From: an uncultured Bacteroidales bacterium
Lineage (GTDB): Bacteria; Bacteroidota; Bacteroidia; Bacteroidales; JACABE01
Assembly (NCBI GenBank): GCA_903936865.1
Contig: CAIZXK010000738.1
Location: 1-36,991, forward strand
Direction: 5' to 3'
DNA: 36,991 nucleotides
The translations under genes were made by a program, and so were the position numbers. The notes under the pieces were generated by a model. The model was given only the letters and a program-made list of their open reading frames with translations, did not search any database and was not told the DNA's origin. How positions within the stretch are numbered: the stretch's first letter is position 1; each line of letters opens with the position of its first letter. This document shows, piece by piece, positions 29,852 to 36,991 of this stretch.

Positions 29852-30614
29852 GGTTACAATTATTCCAAACGAATTTATCCCCTAAAAGTTCGGCTAGTTT
29901 TTTACCGTCCCCTATGAAATTGGCGGCAAGTCTTTCTCTTATTTCTGTGTCTAAAGTGGGGTAGGCATTGGTATTTTGCGGAATAAGATTATCAGGCATA
30001 ATTTTGCGGATTCCCAAAAACCGATACAGTTCAACCAGTTCGTTTTCAGGATTTTCGAAAAAATTTTCGCTTTTAATAAAATACATTTGCTTAAGACGAT
30101 AATATCGGAGCCACCTTGAAATTTGCTGAAAGTACATTCCCCTTGCGACGTATGTAAAACTTCTGTATGGCTTGCTTTGCGTTATTTGGTTGTTGATTAA
30201 TTTTTGCTCTTCATCAGATGTTCTTTCAGGCTCTTTTGCGATTGCTTCTTCAAATGAATTAAGAGGTTCTGTTTTATACTTCTTTTCATGCCAGAAATGC
30301 GAGTAAGCTCTGTCAACAGGATTTCTCAACATCACTATTAATTTTACTTTGGGTAGATGTTTAGCCACTCTAGCTGGCACCAGCGGATGAAACAAATAAT
30401 AAGGAGAGGCTTCACCTGTTAGCTTTCTTTCAAAAATGGGTTTTTGAGGGAATTGATTTTTATACCAGTTCCACCCCATCGAATAATCGAGTGAAAAAAA
30501 CTGGATCTCTTTCTGTAAAGGTAAAATCAGATCAGGATGCTGCCTCAAATAATGGAACAACGATGATGTACCGCACTTTTGTGCGCCTATAATCAGGAAA
30601 TCTGGTTTTGGCAT
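29841..30614 (-). CDS. Sulfotransferase domain protein (Sulfotransfer_1 / heparan-sulfotransferase-like)
   Basis: MPKPDFLIIGAQKCGTSSLFHYLRQHPDLILPLQKEIQFFSLDYSMGWNWYKNQFP; KLIVMLRNPVDRAYSHFWHEKK. The 3' end overlaps the start of the 1556-aa ORF by 11 nt. Confidence 0.93.
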   Translation of the reverse strand: MPKPDFLIIGAQKCGTSSLFHYLRQHPDLILPLQKEIQFFSLDYSMGWNWYKNQFPQKPIFERKLTGEASPYYLFHPLVPARVAKHLPKVKLIVMLRNPVDRAYSHFWHEKKYKTEPLNSFEEAIAKEPERTSDEEQKLINNQITQSKPYRSFTYVARGMYFQQISRWLRYYRLKQMYFIKSENFFENPENELVELYRFLGIRKIMPDNLIPQNTNAYPTLDTEIRERLAANFIGDGKKLAELLGDKFVWNNCNHAK

Positions 30615-30769
30615 ATAGCTTTGGATTAAATTAATGAAGTTGCGCCACTGTTAGGTATTCCATCGAGTGGTAATATCGGAATGTTGCTTTTATTCCTTTA
30701 AACATTTGAATGATTACAAAATTTTAAAAACATCAAATATTTTATTAAAAATAACAATTAACGCTAATT

Positions 30770-31501
30770 TCACTTTTGCAAAAAGGTAATGTAATCATTA
30801 AATCTTGGTACCCCAATTTTTTCCTTTTCATTCCAATACTGTAATTGGTCAATAATTGCAAGTCCATTTTTTAATGCCAGATTCCTGACCATTTTTTTTG
30901 AAATGTTCGACCGCCATCCATCGGTATCATTGGTTCGGCACATCGAAATTGTTCTGTAAAACCGATTTCCAGGATTGCCAAAATGTCGCATAAATCCGAG
31001 CCAACGGAAGAAATGATTCCTGCCGGAGTGGTGGATTACTGCTCGTCCTCCGGGCTTAAGTACCCTAAAAATCTCCCGCATGTATGAATTAATCACATAT
31101 TTTTCGATGTGTACAAAGGTGTCGAAGGACCAGATGAAATCAACCGAAGCATCTTTTACACCTTCCAAAGTTTTGCCATCGTTAATCACAAAAATAGTAT
31201 TTGACCGGTTAACAAATAGGTTCCTGCAAAAATCGATACAATTCGGACTTAAATCTACCAGAATTAAAGTTGTAGCAGATTTTGCAAGAAAAACCGACCA
31301 TCGCCCATGACCAGCACCAATTTCAAGAACAGTGTCATTTTTCCGGATATTTGAATGAATCAGATTTTGATACAACGATTGCTTCCAATATTCATAATCT
31401 AGTTTGCATTTAATGGCCTGGCCATCCCATTCGTCGCCATTTTTTTCCCAGTCATGCTTTTCGTTCCAGATTTCTTTGTTGATATTTATTGAATTTTTCA
31501 T
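30770..31501 (-). CDS. Class I SAM-dependent methyltransferase (intact copy)
   Basis: NDTVLEIGAGHGRWSVFLAKSATTLILVDLSPNCIDFCR...VDFIWSFDTFVHIEKYVINSYMREIFRVLKPGGRAVIHHSG. Confidence 0.93.
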   Translation of the reverse strand: MKNSININKEIWNEKHDWEKNGDEWDGQAIKCKLDYEYWKQSLYQNLIHSNIRKNDTVLEIGAGHGRWSVFLAKSATTLILVDLSPNCIDFCRNLFVNRSNTIFVINDGKTLEGVKDASVDFIWSFDTFVHIEKYVINSYMREIFRVLKPGGRAVIHHSGRNHFFRWLGFMRHFGNPGNRFYRTISMCRTNDTDGWRSNISKKMVRNLALKNGLAIIDQLQYWNEKEKIGVPRFNDYITFLQK

Positions 31502-31517
31502 TCAATTTCCGAATTAA

Positions 31518-32627
31518 TTAAGATGATTTTGTTTTTGTAAAATAATTCAGAATTTGTTTTAGCAAGGCCAATCTACTCATTCCATTGAAAGGATTTTTAA
31601 GTCTGGTTTTCAGTGCCATGTTTTCATCTGACAAAGTGGAAATATTTTTTTTTGCATTTTCGATATGGTTGCGCAGGATAACAATTTCATTGCCTAAACT
31701 TTCGGCAATTACTTCTATTTGCATTCGGCTAAATGTAAGCGTTTCAGGAATCGGATCAGGTTTCCGGATATCGCATTGATAGCGGTGCTTTTCGGGGATT
31801 TGTAAATTAACCCGCTCGATTGTTTCTCTAAGAACTAACCAGATAGACTCCTGAACTTCTATAGGAGGCAGGAGTTTTTTCGGTATGATGTCCGGTAATC
31901 TTTCGCATAAAGGATCTGAGAAAAACCGACCTGATGGACCAAGTATTTTATTTAGCGAAAGTTGAAAGAAATGTTCCGACCATGTTAATGAGCGGTTTAT
32001 ATGATCAACAGGCTGAAAAGAAAATACATCAACCGGTAGATCAAGCCATCCGGCAACTTCGTCAATCAATCTGTCGGAGCAAATACTGTAATTTCTAATG
32101 GTGAGTGTAACGTTTTTACATTTTTTCAGTCGGTTTAGCAAATGCTCAACTTGAAATATTATATCCCACCCAATTTCAGGATGCTCATGCAAATTGTTCA
32201 ATGAAATATCATGAACACCTCTTCGTTTGACACGCTGTTGCATGACTGAAACTGCTCTTTCAATTGGGTTTCGAATAAAAAATAGCAACTGGATGGTGTC
32301 AAAACCATATTTTGCCGCAACTTCTTCAAGATAATCTATTGCATTAGATTTGGTGAAAAACTTAAAGATACTTTCGCTGGTGAATAATAATGCTTCTCCT
32401 AACTTTAATTGGTTTTTTGCCAGTTGACTTTCAAAATGTTCTTTAGATTCGAATAGATTAACTGCATTGCCCGAAGTGATGGCGTTGGGATTGTCATTCA
32501 GCCAATCTTCGCCATAAGCGTAAATGATGCCATGTTTTGCCAAAGATTCACGGTTCAACCTCAAACAAGCTTGAATCCAGCTTGTTCCGGTTTTTCCGTG
32601 GCCGATATGTAAGAAAAGTGTAGCCAT
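31518..32627 (-). CDS. Sulfotransferase-like protein
   Basis: MATLFLHIGHGKTGTSWIQACLRLNRESLAKHGIIYAYG (PAPS-binding-type loop); QLLFFIRNPIERAVSVMQQRVKRRG (3'-PB-like). Confidence 0.8.
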   Translation of the reverse strand: MATLFLHIGHGKTGTSWIQACLRLNRESLAKHGIIYAYGEDWLNDNPNAITSGNAVNLFESKEHFESQLAKNQLKLGEALLFTSESIFKFFTKSNAIDYLEEVAAKYGFDTIQLLFFIRNPIERAVSVMQQRVKRRGVHDISLNNLHEHPEIGWDIIFQVEHLLNRLKKCKNVTLTIRNYSICSDRLIDEVAGWLDLPVDVFSFQPVDHINRSLTWSEHFFQLSLNKILGPSGRFFSDPLCERLPDIIPKKLLPPIEVQESIWLVLRETIERVNLQIPEKHRYQCDIRKPDPIPETLTFSRMQIEVIAESLGNEIVILRNHIENAKKNISTLSDENMALKTRLKNPFNGMSRLALLKQILNYFTKTKSS

Positions 32628-32628
32628 T

Positions 32629-33801
32629 TTAAGTATTAGATTTTTTAAATAATTCCGAAGACCTATAAAGTTTTATTGCTTGGGATAAGATGAATTTCAA
32701 TATCCTGAATCGTTGAGTGTAAGAAAGTAATGTATTTTGCTTATTTATTGTTCGCCAAAGTTCTAAAATAATAGTCTTTCGATGATTTAAAGGTAAATGC
32801 AATATGTTTTTTTTAAGCCAATCAAGCGTTTGCTGGCTCCAAATATCAGCATTAGGTTTCAAATCCTCATCCAAAAAACGATAATCCTGAAGCGCAAACT
32901 CACTACAAAGCCAATTTACATCTTCCGACAAAGTATCCCAAACTTTTTTGCTCATGTCGCGAGATAGCATAAATTTCTGCCCCGGCATTTCCAATAAAAG
33001 CTTCATCACCTCAAATTTCTTTTGTAGTTGCGGAAGGTAATCGGAAGTATGATTGCAGTTGCGATTTATGGCATTTAGCAATACAAAAGTTTCGTAGTTA
33101 GTTGCAGGATTTTCGTGCAGAAGAACAGGTTTTATTTTGTCCGGTAAATATTTATCAATAAGAGCCAATAATGCTCCCGCCGGGCCAAAAGGGTGGCAGA
33201 TGGCATCTTCATACCTCACTACAGTAATGTGCTCCTGTCCTATAACTTCGGATAAAACTGTAATCAGATTTCGGTATAAATGTGTTTGTTGAAGTTTACG
33301 CTCAATAACTTTTTTTTCCTGTAATATAGAGTTATAAACTTTGGCCAATAACGAACTTCGAAATCGTGAAACAGGATGGCGGCACATCAAAACCACCCGG
33401 ATATTTACTTCCGGATGAGTAATTTTTGTTAACCAGACTTTCAGATTTCTGAGTTCATCTATGTCAAAAAGTGAAATATCTTCCCCTGAGATAATCAGCG
33501 TTTCACCAATAAAGTCGGCTATTTGCGCTTCAATTTGCCGTTGATATTCTTGATGAAGTTCTTGGATTGCCTCCCTGTTTGTAATGCCAAAATTAACGTT
33601 AATGTGGTATTTTTCAGGTTCCTTACAAAAAAGGCTGTAAATGGGTATCGAATGGTTGCTGATAAGGTTGTCGCCTGCTATAAAAGCAGGATATAAAATA
33701 CCGTTATCAGATAATTTTGCCCGTTCTAAGTAAAGGGTATTTTGAATGGTGGTAGAGGCGGTTTTGTGAACGCCGATATGCAGAAAGATATTTTTGATCA
33801 T
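32629..33801 (-). CDS. Sulfotransferase-like protein
   Basis: MIKNIFLHIGVHKTASTTIQNTLYLERAKLSDNGILYPAF; IRVVLMCRHPVSRFRSSLLAKVYN; same overall layout as the neighbouring 31518..32627 protein. Confidence 0.78.
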   Translation of the reverse strand: MIKNIFLHIGVHKTASTTIQNTLYLERAKLSDNGILYPAFIAGDNLISNHSIPIYSLFCKEPEKYHINVNFGITNREAIQELHQEYQRQIEAQIADFIGETLIISGEDISLFDIDELRNLKVWLTKITHPEVNIRVVLMCRHPVSRFRSSLLAKVYNSILQEKKVIERKLQQTHLYRNLITVLSEVIGQEHITVVRYEDAICHPFGPAGALLALIDKYLPDKIKPVLLHENPATNYETFVLLNAINRNCNHTSDYLPQLQKKFEVMKLLLEMPGQKFMLSRDMSKKVWDTLSEDVNWLCSEFALQDYRFLDEDLKPNADIWSQQTLDWLKKNILHLPLNHRKTIILELWRTINKQNTLLSYTQRFRILKFILSQAIKLYRSSELFKKSNT

Positions 33802-33888
33802 TAAAAATAGATGGGTTGGTGGGATTTAGTTGTGAAATATTTTAAGTTCATAGGTAGTTTGCTTTAATGTTAGTTCTTAAAAAAAAGG

Positions 33889-34164
33889 TAGCAAAATTCG
33901 ATACAAGTCGAGTTTAAATCTACCAGATTTGATTTTCAAGCAGATTTTGCATAAAAAACGACCATTGTCCATGTCATGCATCAATTTCGAGAAAAGTGTC
34001 CTTTTTCTGGATATTTGAAGTAATCAGATTTTGAACCAACGTATGCGTCCATTATTCATAATATACTATGCATTTTCGTGTTTATCCATACCATTCCTCG
34101 TCATTTTTCTCCAAGTCATATTTTTCATCCCTTAGGATTTTATTAATGTCTTTTGAATTTTCAT
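33889..34164 (-). pseudogene. Frameshifted, 3'-truncated relic of the methyltransferase at 30770..31501
   Basis: Plus-strand 33890-34164 aligns end to end with 31227-31501 at roughly three-quarters identity by eye, with three 1-nt indels (e.g. ctggatatttgaa-gtaatcagattttga vs ccggatatttgaatgaatcagattttga). Minus-strand readable fragment DEKYDLEKNDEEWYG* vs intact NEKHDWEKNGDEWDG; in-frame stops and a 1-nt deletion just after the ATG. Confidence 0.88.
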
Positions 34165-35285
34165 ACGATTATTGTAAGTTTTTTTTTTAGAGAATCTATT
34201 TTTCCGCACTTTTTCAAAACATGGTCAATTCCGTTTTTGGCGAGGAAATCAACATAATTTGTAAAGAGTTGGGGATAGATTTGGTTGTATTTTGAATAGT
34301 CAGCCTTCTTGTAAAGTTGTTTCAGGTTTTTAAACATCTTTACCTCCGATATATTTATAGATGGTAGTTTTAAAAATTCAGCAAGCTCAATTGTCCTTGA
34401 ATCGTGAGTGACCCACAAAGCCGGAATTCGTTGTTGCAATGCCATCATATTTCCATGAAACCTCATCCCAAAAGCGAAATCAATGTTGCTTAAAGCATTT
34501 TGCCAGGCATTAATTTCATAAAATACCTGTATCCTGTAATTAATGAAATCAATGACCTTTTTGGTTTTAAATTTTGATTTTGAATATATTAGCTCAAAAT
34601 AACTACTATTTGCAAAGTTCGTTATTTCGTCATCTTTCAAGCACAAGGTTGCGTTATGATGTTGAGCCATTAAGTCGCTACCCTCTTTAAGTGCTAAATC
34701 GAAAAGATGTATCGAATCATGGTGATCGTTTAAATAATAGGCACTTCTGAATTTTTCAGGCAGTTTTTTTTTGTCAATTTTAAAATCTATGTCACAATTC
34801 AAAAAGTTACTTGGACAGCCAATAACATCTACATTTTTTATTCCCAAACTATTAAGCAATTCTGCAGTATAAAATCCTCTTACTCCGATTGTTGTTGATT
34901 TGGTTGATAGTATTTGCAGAAATCTCAATAAATCCGGTGTAATCTTAACCTTGTCGGACAGCGAGGCTGCCTGAGTGCCCAAACCAATGCAAATAACCGG
35001 AATTTTAATTTTTTCTAACAGCTTTATCTGTGCCTGAACTGAAAACATTTCGCGAATGTAATTGGCGGCTGGAATAATTAATGCATCATATTTCTCGTTC
35101 ACCATTTGAGGATTAAAATCCTCACGAAATTCAATTTCATCATGAAGGTTACCAAGGTGATTTTGAACAGCATGACCAATGATCAAATTTCCGGAATTGG
35201 CATTCCGGGCAATAAACTTTGCCTTGCTATCACCCTTGATAGCTTTATTAAAAGAAACAGCTCCCCACAATAGGTAGTTTTTCAT
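34161..35285 (-). CDS. Polysaccharide pyruvyl transferase family protein
   Basis: NLIIGHAVQNHLG...YDALIIPAANYIREMF...IPVICIGLGTQAASLSDKVKI...FAFGMRFHGNMMALQQRIPALWVTHDSRTIELAEFLKLP. Confidence 0.88.
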   Translation of the reverse strand: MKNYLLWGAVSFNKAIKGDSKAKFIARNANSGNLIIGHAVQNHLGNLHDEIEFREDFNPQMVNEKYDALIIPAANYIREMFSVQAQIKLLEKIKIPVICIGLGTQAASLSDKVKITPDLLRFLQILSTKSTTIGVRGFYTAELLNSLGIKNVDVIGCPSNFLNCDIDFKIDKKKLPEKFRSAYYLNDHHDSIHLFDLALKEGSDLMAQHHNATLCLKDDEITNFANSSYFELIYSKSKFKTKKVIDFINYRIQVFYEINAWQNALSNIDFAFGMRFHGNMMALQQRIPALWVTHDSRTIELAEFLKLPSINISEVKMFKNLKQLYKKADYSKYNQIYPQLFTNYVDFLAKNGIDHVLKKCGKIDSLKKKLTIIV

Positions 35286-35656
35286 TTACCAACTTTTAAA
35301 GTATTCTAAATTCAACCAATAAATGCAACTTTTAGGAAGGTATCATGTAGTGAATATTTCTATAATTAATATGCTATGTTTCAATACCTGGCTTGTTTAT
35401 TCCACTCATCACCATATCTTACCCTATATTGACCATGTTTCAATTCCTTTTGTTGTTGTTCTTTGAAAAAGATTAAGTTGATAGGCTGAATTTAATTATT
35501 AGATAACCGTACTTAATATTAATTGCAATTTGCAGCAAAAGAAAGGTTTTCTAAGGATTTTATGCAATATGATGTTTTTAAGTAAAATTGCATCATTAAA
35601 TCCCATTCGGACTTTAACTAACAATTTGACGATAGCGAATTGTGTTTTCTATTGCA

Positions 35657-36991
35657 TTAGTAAAGTTTCCTGCTTATAGTAAAAAGCCTGTTCAGCATTA
35701 ACTCCCCGATTTTTTTTGCTGAAAACTGCTCATTTATGGTTTTATATGCTTGTTCTCCAATTTTTTTTACCAACGGTTTGTCCAGTGAAATTGATTTCAT
35801 TTTTGCCGATGCCTCCTCCAAATCCGGTGATGCCCAATATTGATGTTTCTCATAAGGACCTAAATCCTTGCCGATTTGATTGAGGGTGAATGATATTGGG
35901 ATGCAATTATCTGAAGTCATATACTCAGTATTCCCTGACCAATTTGTTAGCATTGCAACTTTTCCGCGAGCCATAGCCTCAGCTGGCCCTAGCCCAAATC
36001 CTTCAGAGCGATGCAGAGATAGAAAGCAATCAATTGATGCGAGTAAGCAGTTTGTTTCCTGTCGGGTAAGATGTTTCTTGATGACAAGGATGTTTTTATA
36101 ATCACCGATGGATTTGTTTAACTCTTTCAACGTTAAAGCATCAGGATTGTTTACTTTGATGGCAAGCAATACACTTGAATCGTCAGCTTTAAATGCATTT
36201 TTAAATGCATGAATAGAACCAAAAGGATTTTTCCTTTCAATAATACTATGAACATCAAACATACTAAGGAAAACAAAGGCATTTTCAGGAATATTGAAAG
36301 AAGCACGGTTTGAAAGACTTTTTACTTCTCTGATATTTACTGCATTAATAACATGAGGGATGGTAATTACAGGTACAGGTGATAATAAGGAAACTGCTTT
36401 GTTTACAAAAGACGAAGGAACCCAGATTTCATCAACCAAATTAAAGGAATTTTTCCATTTTTCAGGAAATTTAGATAATTCCCAAGCCCAGAAACCAATT
36501 GTATATTTTTTTTCAAAAAAATCTTTGCCAAGGTTTTTTATTACAAAAGGAGTAAAATCTGCATTGATTTGCAAAATGTTGAAGTCGAAAACTGCTTTTG
36601 TCATTTCTCTATACTGCATTGTCAAATCGTTCATTTTCGATGGGTTGCCTTTTTCAAAATTGAAAACTCCAAAAGGGATATTTGCTGCTTTAAGTGCTTT
36701 GGCATTGCCACGTGCAGCTTCTCCAATGCCCATTTCAGCACGTATATAGGATATAATGTTTACACCAAAATTAGGTTGTTGGAGTATTTTTGGAACAAAT
36801 TGAACAGACTCTTTTTCTTTTTGTAGTTTGGTTTTTCTTCCTGCATAAAAATCATAGTTGTTATTGGGCGAAAAGTAATTACTGCTGTGCTTGACGGAAC
36901 AATCTTCTTTTTCGAGAGAAAGGTTTGGATTATAATAATAATCTCCTTCTTTAAAAAATTTGCCCCAACGTGCCCACATAGCTTTTTCATC
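35657..36991 (-). CDS. GT4-type glycosyltransferase, C-terminal part of a larger (probably GT2-GT4 fusion) protein cut by the right window edge
   Basis: FGVNIISYIRAEMGIGEAARGNAKALKAANIPFGVFNF...DEIWVPSSFVNKAV...SLHRSEGFGLGPAEAMARGKVAMLTNWSGNTEYM. Frame stays open past the annotated Met: ...DEKAMWARWGKFFKEGDYYYNPNLSL. Confidence 0.88.
   Translation of the reverse strand, partial: DEKAMWARWGKFFKEGDYYYNPNLSLEKEDCSVKHSSNYFSPNNNYDFYAGRKTKLQKEKESVQFVPKILQQPNFGVNIISYIRAEMGIGEAARGNAKALKAANIPFGVFNFEKGNPSKMNDLTMQYREMTKAVFDFNILQINADFTPFVIKNLGKDFFEKKYTIGFWAWELSKFPEKWKNSFNLVDEIWVPSSFVNKAVSLLSPVPVITIPHVINAVNIREVKSLSNRASFNIPENAFVFLSMFDVHSIIERKNPFGSIHAFKNAFKADDSSVLLAIKVNNPDALTLKELNKSIGDYKNILVIKKHLTRQETNCLLASIDCFLSLHRSEGFGLGPAEAMARGKVAMLTNWSGNTEYMTSDNCIPISFTLNQIGKDLGPYEKHQYWASPDLEEASAKMKSISLDKPLVKKIGEQAYKTINEQFSAKKIGELMLNRLFTISRKLY

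Noticed and set aside
36360-36749. 129-aa plus-strand ORF, the longest on that strand
   Set aside because: Entirely antisense to the GT4 coding region; composition looks like a shadow of the minus-strand gene.
36760-36990. 76-aa minus-strand ORF MKKLCGHVG...
   Set aside because: Alternative frame over the right-edge GT frame, which continues with convincing GT similarity.

Overview
The window looks like one AT-rich, Bacteroidota-style surface or exo-polysaccharide locus. Every credible gene lies on the minus strand, giving about 24 genes read from the right edge to the left. Contents: an ABC-type polysaccharide exporter (Wzm-like permease, Wzt-like ATPase with C-terminal domain), an O-antigen ligase-like protein running off the left edge, and many glycosyltransferases (GT2, GT4, DUF1972, RgpF-like, DUF2142-like). 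Tailoring genes include an APS kinase (CysC-like), five sulfotransferase-like domains, two MBOAT O-acyltransferases each beside an SGNH-like protein, three SAM methyltransferases and a polysaccharide pyruvyl transferase. The most parsimonious product is a sulfated, O-acylated, methylated and pyruvylated glycan (inference). Notable observations: (1) a 1556-aa predicted sulfotransferase-GT2-GT2-GT4 fusion; (2) an 'FDxxYYLxxNPDVxxxGxxPLxHYLxxGxxEGRxP' repeat present in 10 copies across three otherwise different enzymes, often as a doublet; (3) a second module ('QLFF...RxDP') apparently shared by three unrelated enzymes; (4) a C-terminal array of GWAxD beta-type modules on an SGNH-like protein; (5) a frameshifted, truncated relic of the downstream methyltransferase at about 33889-34164, absent from the ORF track, with its ATG overlapping the stop of the pyruvyl transferase gene; (6) a second, much weaker relic candidate near 35390-35475. 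Plus-strand ORFs are antisense shadows. I saw no tRNA, rRNA, CRISPR array or intact mobile element.
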